Shown here piece after piece: positions 29,963 through 40,049 of a stretch of 64,000 nt of DNA. The position numbers and the translations under genes are program-made. Source of the DNA: Bradyrhizobium sp. CB3481 (GTDB taxonomy: Bacteria > Pseudomonadota > Alphaproteobacteria > Rhizobiales > Xanthobacteraceae). The stretch's first letter is position 1. Each line of letters begins with the position of its first letter. The DNA lies in NCBI RefSeq assembly GCF_029714305.1, contig NZ_CP121647.1:2934501-2998500 (forward strand), given 5' to 3'. Under the pieces are notes generated by a model. It was not told the DNA's origin. It did no database searches and worked only from the letters and a program-made list of their open reading frames with translations.

Positions 29963-30463
29963 CTATTTATCCCAAACCCCGGCATGCACCGCCGCGGCTT
30001 CCTCCTCGAGCAGCGGGCCTATCACCTCGGTTGCGCGTTGCCCGCTGGCGAAGACGTCGCGGCAGGGCAGGTTGAGCGTCGGATTTTCCGGATGGTTGCC
30101 GGTGAGATCCCGCAGCCGATGTTCGCTCAGGCCGTAGACCAGGCGGCCGATGCCAGCCCAGTAGATCGCACCCGCGCACATCGCGCAGGGCTCGGCGGAC
30201 GAATACAGCGTGGCGCTGCGCAGGATATCCGGCGCAAGCGTCCTGCAGGCTTGCGTCGCCAGCAGCCGCTCGGCATGCGCCGTCGCATCACGCGACGGCA
30301 TATAGCCGTTCTCGGCCTCGATCAGCACGACGCCGTTCCGATCGACGAGCAGGGCACCGAAAGGGTGATTGCCGTGGGTCACGGCGCGGCGGGCGACGTC
30401 GAACGATCGCCGCAGGAAATGCAGGTCGCGTTCCAGTTGGTTCAGCGCGGCAACATCAACCAT
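29963..30463 (-). CDS. Nucleoside/guanine deaminase-like protein (CDA fold)
   Basis: 166 aa. Zinc-deaminase motifs: TAHAERLL (metal His and catalytic Glu) and SSAEPCAMCAGAIYW (PCxxC). NHPFGALLVDRNG precedes them, as in GuaD/TadA-like deaminases. Length and context between two purine-type importers favour a small-molecule deaminase, for example guanine to xanthine, over tRNA editing. It starts 12 bases after the set-B ATPase gene ends and is probably in the same transcript. Confidence 0.85.
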   Translation of the reverse strand: MVDVAALNQLERDLHFLRRSFDVARRAVTHGNHPFGALLVDRNGVVLIEAENGYMPSRDATAHAERLLATQACRTLAPDILRSATLYSSAEPCAMCAGAIYWAGIGRLVYGLSEHRLRDLTGNHPENPTLNLPCRDVFASGQRATEVIGPLLEEEAAAVHAGVWDK

Positions 30464-30475
30464 CGGCTTGACCCG

Positions 30476-32008
30476 TCAATGCCCCGCCATGTGTCGCCCG
30501 ATTTCGGTGAGATTGGCTTCGCTGGCGCGGGCTTCGTGGACGAACTCACCATGAAACATGACGACCAGGCGGTCGGACAGTTCCAGCAATTCGTCAAGAT
30601 CCTCGCTGACCAGCAGCACGGCAGCGCCGCGATTGCGGGCCGCCATGATCTCGGCGTGGATCTGCGCCACCGCGGCGAAATCGAGCCCGAAGCAGGGATT
30701 GGCTGCGATCAGCACCTCGACCTCGCCGCCGAGTTCCCGCGCCAGCACCGCACGCTGCACGTTGCCGCCCGACAGCGCTGAAATCGGGGTATCCGGCGTG
30801 CGGGTCTTGATCTTGTAGCGCCCGATCTTGCGCTCGGCGTCTTTTCGGAAGGCCGATCGGTTGAGCCACCAGCCGCCGCTGGCAAAGGGCGCCCGGTCGA
30901 ATTCGCGGAACGCGATGTTGTCGGCGACGCTCATGCCGCCGACGCAGGCATTCTTCAGCGGCTCCTCGGGGAGCAGGGACATCCGGTGCCGGCGCATTTC
31001 CTCGCGGCTTGCCGAATAGAGTTCGCCGCCGACGTGGATCTCGCCGCTTTCGGCCTGGCGCTGGCCGGCAAGCACTTCGACCAGCTGCCGCTGGCCGTTG
31101 CCGGAGACGCCGGCGATCCCGACGATTTCGCCGCCGCGCACGGTGAGCGATACGCCGTGGACGGCAATGGCGCCGGCATCGTCGAGCGCGGTGAGCCTGG
31201 TCAGCTCGAGTCGCGGCTCGCCGACCTCGCCAAGGCGCGGCGGCTGGACCGTCAACTGCTCGGCGCCGATCATGGTGCGGGCCATCTCGTCAGGCGTCAG
31301 TTCGGCGACCTTGCCGTGCCCGGCCAGCTTGCCCCGGCGCAGGATGGTCACCTCGTCGGCAAACGCCATCACCTCGCGGAATTTGTGCGTGATCATCAGG
31401 ACGGTGAGATCGCCGGCCACGACCATGGCGCGCAGCATGCCCAGCACCTCATCGGCCTCGCCCGGCGTCAGCACCGAGGTCGGCTCGTCCAGGATGAGAA
31501 AGCGCCGCTTCAAATAGAGCTGCTTGAGGATTTCGCACTTCTGCCGCTCGCCGGCGGAGATGTCGGAAACCCTGGCGTCCAGCGGCACCTTGAACGGCAT
31601 CCGCGACAGGAACGCGGCGAGCTCCTGCTTCTCCTTCGCCCAATCCACCACGGCAGGGACGTCGTCGCGCGCCAGCACCAGGTTTTCGGCAACCGTCATC
31701 GCTGCTACCAGCGTGAAATGCTGGTAGACCATGCCAAGCCCCAGCGCGTGCGCGTCCTTTGGGTTGGCAATCGTCTGCTCGCGGCCGCCGACCAGGACAT
31801 TGCCTTCGGTCGGGTGGTAATAGCCCATGATGCATTTCACCAGCGTGCTCTTGCCGGCGCCGTTCTCGCCGAGCAGCGCGTGGAACGAGCCGGGCCGCAC
31901 CTTGAGTTCGACATTGTCGAGGGCGGTAAAGTCGCCGAACCGCATGGTCATGGCGATGGCGTCGACGCCAAGCGCGCCACTGGGTAACGGCGTTTCGCCG
32001 ACGATCAT
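30476..32008 (-). CDS. ABC transporter ATP-binding protein with two ATPase domains (set B)
   Basis: 510 aa from ATG 32008, which overlaps the stop of the upstream hydrolase gene (ATGA). First domain: [41 protein letters not shown]. Second: [26 protein letters not shown] and [12 protein letters not shown], again with a degenerate second site. It is homologous to the set-A ATPase but clearly diverged. It powers the set-B importer. Confidence 0.93.
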   Translation of the reverse strand: MIVGETPLPSGALGVDAIAMTMRFGDFTALDNVELKVRPGSFHALLGENGAGKSTLVKCIMGYYHPTEGNVLVGGREQTIANPKDAHALGLGMVYQHFTLVAAMTVAENLVLARDDVPAVVDWAKEKQELAAFLSRMPFKVPLDARVSDISAGERQKCEILKQLYLKRRFLILDEPTSVLTPGEADEVLGMLRAMVVAGDLTVLMITHKFREVMAFADEVTILRRGKLAGHGKVAELTPDEMARTMIGAEQLTVQPPRLGEVGEPRLELTRLTALDDAGAIAVHGVSLTVRGGEIVGIAGVSGNGQRQLVEVLAGQRQAESGEIHVGGELYSASREEMRRHRMSLLPEEPLKNACVGGMSVADNIAFREFDRAPFASGGWWLNRSAFRKDAERKIGRYKIKTRTPDTPISALSGGNVQRAVLARELGGEVEVLIAANPCFGLDFAAVAQIHAEIMAARNRGAAVLLVSEDLDELLELSDRLVVMFHGEFVHEARASEANLTEIGRHMAGH

Positions 32009-32688
32009 GACAGGGCCCCGATCAAGGCCGATGACGTCGCAACCGCGCCGAACACGCCGCCCTGCATCTTGATCATTTTCAGCGCATGATCGTGGTTGCT
32101 CTTGTCGGTCGCCGCGCAGCAATCCTCGATCAGCACGCATTCGAAGCCGCGATCGTTGGCCTCGCGCATGGTGGTATGGACGCAGACGTCGGTGGTGATT
32201 CCGGTCAGCACGATGTTCTGGATGCCGCGCAGCCGCAGCATCAGTTCGAGGTCGGTGGCGCAGAACGATCCCTTGCCGGGCTTGTCGATGATGGGTTCGC
32301 CGGGCAGCGGCGCCAGATCCGGAATGATTTCCCAGCCGGGCTCGCCGCGCACCAGCACGCGGCCGCACGGGCCGGGATCGCCGATGCCGGCGCCGATCTG
32401 CCGCGAACGCCATTGCTTGTTGGCGGGCAGGTCGGCGAGGTCCGGGCGGTGTCCTTCGCGGGTGTGGATGATGTGAAAGCCACCGGCGCGCATCACCGTC
32501 AGCAGCCGCTTGATCGGCTCGATCGGGGCCCGTGTCAGCGAGAGGTCGTAGCCCATCTTGTCGACATAGCCGCCGACGCCGCAGAAGTCAGTCTGCATGT
32601 CGATAACGATCAGCGCGGTATTTTCCGGGCGCAGATCGCCATTATAGGGCCACGCATAGGGTTCGGATTTGATGTAGCGCTCGGGCAT
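32005..32688 (-). CDS. biuH: Biuret amidohydrolase homologue (isochorismatase-like cysteine hydrolase)
   Basis: 227 aa. It has the isochorismatase-fold triad: Asp30 in VIDMQTDF, Lys136 in [10 protein letters not shown] and Cys169 in [12 protein letters not shown]. The sequence [31 protein letters not shown] and the segments PADLPAN-type and [12 protein letters not shown] match my memory of the Rhizobium leguminosarum biuret hydrolase, with a constant six-residue offset of the triad. Biuret is the last ring-opened intermediate of cyanuric acid breakdown. It sits between importer permeases and ATPase of set B, so it may hydrolyse a product of the imported compound. A ureidoacrylate- or carbamoyl-type substrate is an alternative. 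Confidence 0.78.
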   Translation of the reverse strand: MPERYIKSEPYAWPYNGDLRPENTALIVIDMQTDFCGVGGYVDKMGYDLSLTRAPIEPIKRLLTVMRAGGFHIIHTREGHRPDLADLPANKQWRSRQIGAGIGDPGPCGRVLVRGEPGWEIIPDLAPLPGEPIIDKPGKGSFCATDLELMLRLRGIQNIVLTGITTDVCVHTTMREANDRGFECVLIEDCCAATDKSNHDHALKMIKMQGGVFGAVATSSALIGALS

Positions 32689-32701
32689 GGCTCGCTCTCG
32701 C

Positions 32702-33628
32702 CTATCGGGTGATGGACAGCTCGGCCGGCGCGCCAGTCAGCGTGCGCTTCGGCGAGCAGGTGATGATCATGATGGCCAGCGTCAGGATGTAGGGCGCGGC
32801 GTTGAACAGATGATAGCCGGAGGTGACGCCGACCGACTGCAGCGCCGGCCCCAGTGCCGCCGCGCCGCCAAAGGCGAGCGACGCCCACAGGCACAGCATC
32901 GGATCCCATCGCGCGAAGATCACCAGCGCCACGGCGGTGATGCCCTGTCCGCTGGAGAGGCCCTCGTTCCAGCTTCCGGGATAGAACAGCGACAGGAACG
33001 AACCGCCGATGCCGGCGAGGAAGCCACCGACCATGGTGGCGCGCAGGCGGATCCACAGCACGGAATAACCCATCGCGCGGGCGGCATCCGAGCTTTCGCC
33101 GGCGGTGCGGATCAACAGGCCCCAGCGCGTGGTTCGAAACGCCCAAAACAGGATCGGCGCGATGGCCACCCCGATCAGGAACAGCACATTGATCCGAAGT
33201 GCCGCGCGCACCTGCGGAATGTCGCTCCACCAGCCGAAATCAATCGCCGGCAGGCGCGCGGCGGTCGGCTCGATCAGCGGCTTGCCGAGAAAGAACGCCA
33301 GCCCGGTGCCGAACAGCATCAGCGCGATACCGACGGCGATATCGTTCACCCGCGGCAGCGAGCAGATGCCGGCGTGGAGCGCGCCGAGCAGCGCGCCCGT
33401 GAGGCCGGCCGCGAGCACCCCGAGCCAGGGCGAGCCCGAGAGATAGGAGATGCCATAGGCGCTCATCGCGCCCATGATCAGCGTGCCCTCGAGGCCGAGA
33501 TTGATGCGCCCAGCGCGTTCGGTGATGCATTCGCCGAGGCTGACGAACAGGAACGGCGTCGAGACGCGGATGGCGCCCCCGAGCACCGCGAGCGGGACGG
33601 TCCAGAGTCCGAGCGTTGCATCCGCCAT
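32702..33628 (-). CDS. ABC transporter permease (set B, YufQ/RbsC-like)
   Basis: 308 aa, eight to nine helices. The loop [22 protein letters not shown] (about residues 32-52) identifies the BMP-associated permease type. Its start is one base after the end of the upstream permease. It pairs with the permease at 33630-34739. Confidence 0.92.
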   Translation of the reverse strand: MADATLGLWTVPLAVLGGAIRVSTPFLFVSLGECITERAGRINLGLEGTLIMGAMSAYGISYLSGSPWLGVLAAGLTGALLGALHAGICSLPRVNDIAVGIALMLFGTGLAFFLGKPLIEPTAARLPAIDFGWWSDIPQVRAALRINVLFLIGVAIAPILFWAFRTTRWGLLIRTAGESSDAARAMGYSVLWIRLRATMVGGFLAGIGGSFLSLFYPGSWNEGLSSGQGITAVALVIFARWDPMLCLWASLAFGGAAALGPALQSVGVTSGYHLFNAAPYILTLAIMIITCSPKRTLTGAPAELSITR

Positions 33629-33629
33629 G

Positions 33630-34739
33630 TCAGGATTTTCCCTTCAGGAAGCCGATCCGCCCGTACAGCGCGTCGCTGGCCAGAACGAAGACGAAGATGA
33701 TCCCCTGCAGCACCAGCACGGAGGCGTCCGGCAAGCCCAGCCGCCGTTGCAACAGCCCGCCGCTGGCGCTGATGCCGCCGAGCAGGATCGCGACCGGAAT
33801 GATGGCGAGCGGATTCTGCCGCGCCAGGAAGGCGACGAGGATGCCGGTGAAGCCATAACCGGCTGCGAGATTGGCGTTGGTGCGGCCTTGCACCGCGGCG
33901 ACCTCGATCATGCCGGCGAGGCCGGCCGCGCCGCCGGCGAGAAAGCAGATCGTCAGGATCAATTTGCCGACGCTGAGGCCGACGATCTTTGCCGCGCGGA
34001 TGTTGCCGCCGGCCACGCGCGCCGCGAAGCCGAACACGGTGTGATAGATCAGGATATAGGAGGCGAGGGCCGCGACCACGCCGAACACCAGCCCCCAATG
34101 CACGTCGGTGCCGGGAATGCTGCCGATCATGTTGGCGGCACCGATTTCGCGGGTCGAGGGCTTGTTGAGGCTGGACGGATCGCGCATCGCGCCTTCGACC
34201 AGATGATTGAGGATCGCCAGGCCGATATAGACCAGCAGCAGGCTGGAGATCGTCTCGTTGACGCCGCGGTATTGCCGGAGCGCGCCCGCCAGCGTGATCC
34301 ATAGCCCGCCGCCCACAACGCCGGCGCAGACCATTGCAATTTGTACCGCCAGCGGCGGTGCCCACGGCATGGCCAGCGCGATCGAGGTCGCCGACAAGGC
34401 GCCGATCAAGAGCGCACCTTCGCCGCCGATGATGACCATGCCGAGCTGCGCGGGCAGGGCGGTACATAATGCGGTCAGGATCAAGGGTGCCGCGCGAGTC
34501 AGCGTGTTCTGCCAGGAGAACCAGGTGCCGAACGCGCCCTGATACATATAAAAGTACAGGTCGAGCGGGTTCTTGCCGAACAGGGCCACGAATACGCCGA
34601 ATACACCGAGCGCGCCGACCAGCGCCGCGCCCGGGATCAGGATGTATTCAATTGATGTGCCGTAACGTTGGAGAAAACCGGGGTCCGCGGCCGGAGAGAC
34701 TGCGACCGCCTCGACCGGATCCGCAGCCTCAGACGTCAT
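33630..34739 (-). CDS. ABC transporter permease (set B, YufP-like)
   Basis: 369 aa, about ten helices. The loop MVIIGGEGALLIGAL corresponds to the EGQ loop of the set-A permease. The start codon overlaps the stop of the solute-binding protein gene (ATGA at 34736-34739), so it is translationally coupled. Confidence 0.92.
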   Translation of the reverse strand: MTSEAADPVEAVAVSPAADPGFLQRYGTSIEYILIPGAALVGALGVFGVFVALFGKNPLDLYFYMYQGAFGTWFSWQNTLTRAAPLILTALCTALPAQLGMVIIGGEGALLIGALSATSIALAMPWAPPLAVQIAMVCAGVVGGGLWITLAGALRQYRGVNETISSLLLVYIGLAILNHLVEGAMRDPSSLNKPSTREIGAANMIGSIPGTDVHWGLVFGVVAALASYILIYHTVFGFAARVAGGNIRAAKIVGLSVGKLILTICFLAGGAAGLAGMIEVAAVQGRTNANLAAGYGFTGILVAFLARQNPLAIIPVAILLGGISASGGLLQRRLGLPDASVLVLQGIIFVFVLASDALYGRIGFLKGKS

Positions 34740-35845
34740 GAAGTCGCTCCGATCACGCCTTCGACCAGATAGTCCATCTTCTCCAGCTCAGGGTCTTTCT
34801 GGCCGCGGTCGGTGCCGGCCGTGATCACGGCCTTGCCCTTGTTGTCCATGATCGGGCCCTTGAAGATGGTATAGCTGCCTTCGGTCAGCTTGGCCTTGAT
34901 GTCGTCGGCGTGCTTGCGCGCTTCCGCCGAGACGGCCTCGCCATAGGGCGAGCATTTCACGATCTCTTCCTTCAGGCCGCCGCGATAGAAGTTTGGAATC
35001 GTTTCGCCGGCCGCGATCATCTTGACGAATTTCGGATACAGCGCTTCCCAGTTCCACTCCGCGCCGGTCAGATAGGCCTTCGGCGCCAGCGGCGACTGGT
35101 TGACGTGATAGCCGCAGACCATCGCGCCGCGGCGCGCGGCGTTCTCGACCATCGTCTTCGGGCCGTCGACGTGACAGGTGAGGACATCGACGCCCTGGTC
35201 GATCAGGCTGTTGGTGGCTTCGGCTTCCTTGACCGGCATCGACCAGTCGCCAGTGAAGATCACCTGGGTGGTCGCCTTCGGGTTGGCAAGCCTGGCGCCG
35301 AGGGTGAAGGCATTGATGTTGCGCAGCACCTGCGGGATCGGTTTCGCCGCGACGAAGCCGAGCTTGCCGCTCTTGGTCGAATAGCCGGCGACGATGCCGG
35401 AGATGTACTGGGCTTCGTCGATATAGCCGAAATAACTGCCGGCATTGGTCGGATCCTTGTCGCTCCACAACCCGCCGCAATGCTGGAAGCGAAGCTTCGG
35501 AAACTTCTTCGCCATCTTGATCATGTGCGGGTTGTAGTAGCCGAACGAGGTCGGGAACAGCAGCGATGCGCCGTCGAGGTTGATCATGGACTCGATGGTC
35601 TTTTCGACCGCGTCGGTTTCGGGGACCTTCTCTTCCTCGACCACCTTGAGGCCGGACAGCTTCTTCAGTGCCGCCGCGCCTTGCGCGTGGGCCTGGTTGT
35701 AACCGTAGTCGTCGCGCGACCCGACATAGATGAAGCCGATCGTGGTGTCGGCGGCCTGCGCGGAACGCGCACCAAGCGCCGAACCAAGCGTCAGGGCCGC
35801 GCCGCCTTGCAACAAATGCCGTCGTGAAATCCTGCCAAAATCCAT
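34736..35845 (-). CDS. BMP-family solute-binding protein with Tat signal (set B)
   Basis: 369 aa. The N-terminus SRRHLLQGGAALTLGSALGA is a twin-arginine (Tat) signal. The Bmp domain shows TIGFIYVGSRDDYGYNQAHAQG, GASLLFPTSFGYYNPHMIKMA and DVLTCHVDGPKTMVENAA. Export of a folded binding protein is unusual compared with the Sec-type set-A protein. It is first in the set-B operon, which runs through two permeases, the biuret-hydrolase homologue, the ATPase and probably the deaminase. Confidence 0.92.
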   Translation of the reverse strand: MDFGRISRRHLLQGGAALTLGSALGARSAQAADTTIGFIYVGSRDDYGYNQAHAQGAAALKKLSGLKVVEEEKVPETDAVEKTIESMINLDGASLLFPTSFGYYNPHMIKMAKKFPKLRFQHCGGLWSDKDPTNAGSYFGYIDEAQYISGIVAGYSTKSGKLGFVAAKPIPQVLRNINAFTLGARLANPKATTQVIFTGDWSMPVKEAEATNSLIDQGVDVLTCHVDGPKTMVENAARRGAMVCGYHVNQSPLAPKAYLTGAEWNWEALYPKFVKMIAAGETIPNFYRGGLKEEIVKCSPYGEAVSAEARKHADDIKAKLTEGSYTIFKGPIMDNKGKAVITAGTDRGQKDPELEKMDYLVEGVIGATS

Positions 35846-36205
35846 TGCCTGCTCCCCTCTGGCGACTGGGTCGCCTGTCCTTTTCAGCTGCGCCGATCCG
35901 GCGGAGCTCGGGAGGGTCGTCGCAATGTTCGTGCCAGAGATGGCGCCAGGCGGATTCTGCCCTAAGTAATTGAATCTGTTTTGATGCGATCGTTCGATCG
36001 AATCTTGTGCAGTGCGTCATGTGCCCAAATGATGAGCATCATTCGCGAATTGTATGCAACGTGGTTGAGCACGCCGCCGACTTCTTAAGGCCAGCTCGAC
36101 GCCTCGATCCGGTTGAGGGCGTCGGCAACTCGGGGCACGGACACGTAGTGAATCGCCTTGAGATAAGTCGGACACGCCGCTCGACCGCGCAAAGAACCTA
36201 GCCCA
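35846..36205. other. Divergent intergenic region of the set-B operon
   Basis: 360 bases without a gene. It must hold the set-B promoter. A palindromic CGATCGTTCGATCG lies at about 35987-36000 and could be an operator; no other signal is clear. Confidence 0.4.
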
Positions 36206-36673
36206 GTGCTGAGGATCGGAATCATCTCGGATACTCACGGGCTGCTGCGGCCCGAGGCTGAGCAGCGGCTTGCCGGCGTGGCGCATATCATCCACGCCGG
36301 CGATGTCGGTCGTGCCGATGTTCTGGCCGGACTTCGTCGGATTGCGCCTGTTACCGCGATCAGAGGAAACGTCGATACCGGCGAATGGGCCAAAGATTAT
36401 CCCGACACCCTGACGTTACGGCTTAGGGAGCGTTCCTTCTACGTCTTGCATGACCTTGGGGAATTGCAGATCGATCCAGCCGCCTGTGGAATTGACGTAG
36501 TGGTTTCCGGCCACTCGCATCGTGCGCGGGTCGAAACGATTGACCGTGTGCTCTATCTAAATCCTGGAAGTGCCGGGCCGCGGCGTTTCAACCTGCCGAT
36601 TACGTTGGCTACCATGGAACTAGGCGCGAGCGGCCTTCAGCCGGTCATACATGACCTTGATCGCATCGCGTGA
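36206..36673 (+). CDS. YfcE/MJ0936-type metallophosphoesterase
   Basis: 155 aa from GTG 36206. Calcineurin-like motifs: IGIISDTHGLL (metal Asp and His), HAGDVG, IRGNVDTG (Asn-Asp type) and SGHSHRARV (two His). The size fits the small phosphodiesterase family with broad in-vitro activity; the physiological substrate is unknown. It is divergent from the set-B importer operon with a 360-base gap. Confidence 0.88.
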   Translation: MLRIGIISDTHGLLRPEAEQRLAGVAHIIHAGDVGRADVLAGLRRIAPVTAIRGNVDTGEWAKDYPDTLTLRLRERSFYVLHDLGELQIDPAACGIDVVVSGHSHRARVETIDRVLYLNPGSAGPRRFNLPITLATMELGASGLQPVIHDLDRIA

Positions 36674-36769
36674 TGTGCATCCAGCGGAACTGTTCGCGCT
36701 GTCTGTGGCGATTTTGATCTTCCCTATGGTGCGCGAACTGACCTATATCGCGGCCCGGAGGGCACGAGC

Positions 36770-37288
36770 ATGTTTGGAAAAATGCGGCGAGAGAGGAACC
36801 TGCGCGAGCGTGACGCCGCGGAAGCTCAGGCGCGCTTCGAGCGGAACGAACGCCTCGGCAAGACTATTTACGGGCGAATTGCCGATTTGAAGAAAGTGCC
36901 GCGCGAAAATCTGCCGGATGCGGTGTTCCTGCTTTTCATGCAGGCCAAGCAGCAGAGCGAGCTGATTCGGCAGGCGACAAAGGACCGCACCCGGTATGAC
37001 TCCAGTTTCGACGTGATCGACGGCGATCGCGCGACTTACCTGGCGCAGGACGCGACGCATGCGGTGAGGGATCACGTCACACATCCCCAGACATTCTTCG
37101 AGGCGATCTCCGAGCAAACGCCCGACGTGCACTTCACGATCGAGCAGCAGGACGCCGTTTCGCTGGTCGCCGCGACGATCCGTGAGCAGCGGCTGGACGG
37201 AATTCTGGAAGGCTTGCGACTGGCCGGATTGTTGAACGAAGTGCCAAACCGCCGCCGCGCCGGCTCGGAGGCTGAAGGGGCGGGTTAA
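36770..37288 (+). CDS. Hypothetical protein
   Basis: 172 aa from ATG 36770. The N-terminal 40 residues are highly charged and helical (KMRRERNLRERDAAEAQARFERNERLGK). The middle has VFLLFMQAKQQSELIRQATKD, and a patch HFTIEQQDAVSLVAATIREQRLDG follows. No domain is recognised; cytoplasmic by composition. It is 96 bases after the phosphoesterase gene and could share its transcript. Confidence 0.55.
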   Translation: MFGKMRRERNLRERDAAEAQARFERNERLGKTIYGRIADLKKVPRENLPDAVFLLFMQAKQQSELIRQATKDRTRYDSSFDVIDGDRATYLAQDATHAVRDHVTHPQTFFEAISEQTPDVHFTIEQQDAVSLVAATIREQRLDGILEGLRLAGLLNEVPNRRRAGSEAEGAG

Positions 37289-37653
37289 GTGTCCGTTCGA
37301 AGCGGTTGCCGGCCAATACTCTGCTTCGGTTGCCAGCACTGACTTGGAATCTCGCAAAGCATTTTTGGAATTTTTCCAAACTTGATGTCAGCTGACGCGA
37401 GTCGTCGATGATCGAGGCATTCTAAATCGCCGCGCACGCATTTGCGTTGCGGTCACCATGGCGCCTCTCTAAACGGAATTGCCGATAGGCCACAGGCAAC
37501 CAACGCGGAGTGTGGATCTGCGGGGGCGCTGATTCACGAGCCATAAGTGTCGATCGGACGCGGAGAGCGGATCTTCGATCCATGATCTTTGCAGGTCGAG
37601 CGTGAAACCAGTTCGCGTTGGAGCAACGTGGTGTTGATGGGGGATTTTCTGGA
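37289..37653. other. Intergenic region upstream of the TonB receptor
   Basis: 365 bases without a supported gene. I looked for a Fur-type or Irr/ICE-type operator before the receptor and saw no convincing match. Confidence 0.35.
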
Positions 37654-39936
37654 ATGGGACGTGCAGGTGGTGTTGGGACGGTAGGTCGCTTTGGTGCGAC
37701 TCTGCTGGGTGGAGTGGCGTTGCTGGCGTGGTTCGAATCGCCGGCTCAATCCCAGACTTCGCAAGGCGGCAGCTCCCTTCCACCTGTTACGGTCGATGCT
37801 CCAGCGCAACAGTCGGTCCGCCGCGCGCCTGCCAAACGAAGTGACGCCAGGGTCCGATCGGCTTCACGGCGCACTACGGTGCCTGCCACCCCGCAAGCTG
37901 AAACCGTCCAGCCGCCGCCGTCGCCGCCGGGTGTCGTGCCCGCCTTTGCGGGTGGCCAGGTCGCGCAAGGCGCGCGGCTCGGAATGCTCGGCAACACCAA
38001 CACCTTGAAGTCGCCGTTCAACGTGGCTGGTTATACGGACAAGTTCATCCGCGACCAGCAGGCGGCAACGGGTACGGATGCCTTGATCCTGGATCCTTCC
38101 GTGCGCAGCACCCACCCGATAGGCGGCATCGTCGATTCCTTCAACATTCGCGGCTTCCCGATCAACGAAGGCAATAATGGTGAGTTCGCGTTCGAAGGCC
38201 TTTACGGCATCGCGCCGAGCTACCGCATCTTCACCGATTACGTCGAGCGCATCGAGGTGCTCAAGGGTCCCTCGGCTGCGCTGTCGGGCATCGCACCCAA
38301 CGGCGGTGTCGGCGGCGTCATCAATGTCGTGCCGAAGCGTGCGGGAGAGGACTTGACGCGCTTGACTGCGAGCTACGGTTCGGCCTCCCGGTTCGGCGGT
38401 CACTGGGACGTCGCGCGGCGCTACGGCGAGGGCCGGGAATGGGGCGTGCGCGCCAGCGGCAGCCTGCGCGGCGGCGACACGCCGATCGACCGCCAGTCTG
38501 AAACGACTGGCGTTGGAGCGCTGGCACTTGACTATCAGGGCGAACGATACCGGTCCTGGCTCTATCTCCTCGCGCAGACCGACCGATTTACCGCGCCGCA
38601 ACGGCCGTTCCTCATGGCTCCCGGCCTGCAAGTGCCCAAGGCGCCGGACGGCCGGCTCAACGTGACGCAACCCTGGGAGTGGTCGCGCATCAACGATCAA
38701 TCCGTCCTGTGGCGCAACGAATACGATCTAACCGATCAGGTGACGCTGTTCGCCGATGTCGGCGGATCGCACACCAATGTCGAGCGGTTCTTCGGTCTGC
38801 CGACGATCACCAGTGTGGGCGGCAACACTACCTCGACGCCGCAATTCTTCGGGCTCAGCATCGATCGGCAAACCTATGATGCCGGCGTCCGCGCGAGGTT
38901 CGATACTGGGTTCGTTCGCCATGCCGTCACCTTCCAGGGCTCGGTCTATCATGATGAATTGTTCCGGCGGACCACCAATGGCACCGCGATGACGTCGAAC
39001 ATCTATAGTCCGACGCTTGCGCCAACTCAGTTCGCAAACGAGATCCCCGGCCGCCCTCGGCTTTCGGAAAGCAATCTCACGGCGCTCTCGATCGCTGACA
39101 CCATGTCTGTGCTCAATGAGCGCGTTCTGCTGACGCTGGGTGTCCGGCGCCAGGGCATCGAGGCGACCAACTATATTCCCAATGTCGGAACGATCGGAAA
39201 TTCTTATGACAAGAGCGCGACCACCCCTGTAGTCGGGCTCGTTGTTCGTCCCCTGGAGAACGTCTCCCTGTATGCCAATTACATCGAAGGTCTAAGTCGG
39301 GGCGATATAGCGCCGTCGCAGCCGAATGTTTCCAATGGCAGCGAACTGCTCCCGCCCCACATCGCCAAACAGTACGAGGCCGGCATCAAGGTGGACTTCG
39401 GCCGGATTGCAACCACCTTCAGCGCCTTCGAGATATCGAAGGGGAGCGGCGAACTGGTGGCTGGGCGCGCCGCGGCGACCGCTGAAACGCAGGTGCGCGG
39501 GCTCGAGTTCAACGTGTTCGGCGAACTCAGGCCCGACGTTCGCATCCTCGGAGGCGTTTCGCTGCTGGACGGCACCCTCACGAAATCAGCCATCGCGACG
39601 CGGGTGGGCAATACGCCAATCGGCGTTCCAAACGTACAGGCCAATATCGGCGCCGAGTGGGATCTGCCATGGGTGAGCGGGCTCACCTTGAACGGCGCGG
39701 TCATCTACACGGGCCGGCAGTTCGTCGATGCGGACAACAAGCAGCCGATCCCGGACTGGACCCGCCTCGATCTCGGCGCCCGCTACACGACGGCGATCAA
39801 CGGCAGGAAGACGGTTTTCCGCGCCAACGTTCAGAACGTGACCGGTGAAAATTACTGGTCCAGCGTGGCCTCATTCGGAACGTTCTTCCTGGGGGCACCG
39901 CGCACGTACCTCCTGTCGATGACCGTGGACATGTAG
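37654..39936 (+). CDS. TonB-dependent siderophore-type outer-membrane receptor
   Basis: 760 aa from ATG 37654 (an earlier TTG at 37618 lacks a signal). A signal peptide (GRFGATLLGGVALLAWFESPAQS) is followed by a Pro-rich spacer, the plug domain (SFNIRGFPINEGNNGEF, then YVERIEVLKGPSAALSGIAPNGGVGGVINVVPKR) and a beta barrel ending with an aromatic-poor strand YLLSMTVDM. The plug motif is that of FhuA/FpvA-type siderophore receptors. Downstream on the opposite strand is a sulfonate-type ABC importer, so an organosulfur ligand is an alternative to ferric siderophore. Confidence 0.9.
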   Translation: MGRAGGVGTVGRFGATLLGGVALLAWFESPAQSQTSQGGSSLPPVTVDAPAQQSVRRAPAKRSDARVRSASRRTTVPATPQAETVQPPPSPPGVVPAFAGGQVAQGARLGMLGNTNTLKSPFNVAGYTDKFIRDQQAATGTDALILDPSVRSTHPIGGIVDSFNIRGFPINEGNNGEFAFEGLYGIAPSYRIFTDYVERIEVLKGPSAALSGIAPNGGVGGVINVVPKRAGEDLTRLTASYGSASRFGGHWDVARRYGEGREWGVRASGSLRGGDTPIDRQSETTGVGALALDYQGERYRSWLYLLAQTDRFTAPQRPFLMAPGLQVPKAPDGRLNVTQPWEWSRINDQSVLWRNEYDLTDQVTLFADVGGSHTNVERFFGLPTITSVGGNTTSTPQFFGLSIDRQTYDAGVRARFDTGFVRHAVTFQGSVYHDELFRRTTNGTAMTSNIYSPTLAPTQFANEIPGRPRLSESNLTALSIADTMSVLNERVLLTLGVRRQGIEATNYIPNVGTIGNSYDKSATTPVVGLVVRPLENVSLYANYIEGLSRGDIAPSQPNVSNGSELLPPHIAKQYEAGIKVDFGRIATTFSAFEISKGSGELVAGRAAATAETQVRGLEFNVFGELRPDVRILGGVSLLDGTLTKSAIATRVGNTPIGVPNVQANIGAEWDLPWVSGLTLNGAVIYTGRQFVDADNKQPIPDWTRLDLGARYTTAINGRKTVFRANVQNVTGENYWSSVASFGTFFLGAPRTYLLSMTVDM

Positions 39937-40049
39937 TTGCTGCACATGCTGTCGGTGGCGGAAGCGGAATGCCAAACACTTCCGCCGCGAAGCCGTTCAG
40001 CGAGCGGCCGAAATTTCGGTCGCTGACCGGTTCTCCAGGAACTGCTATT

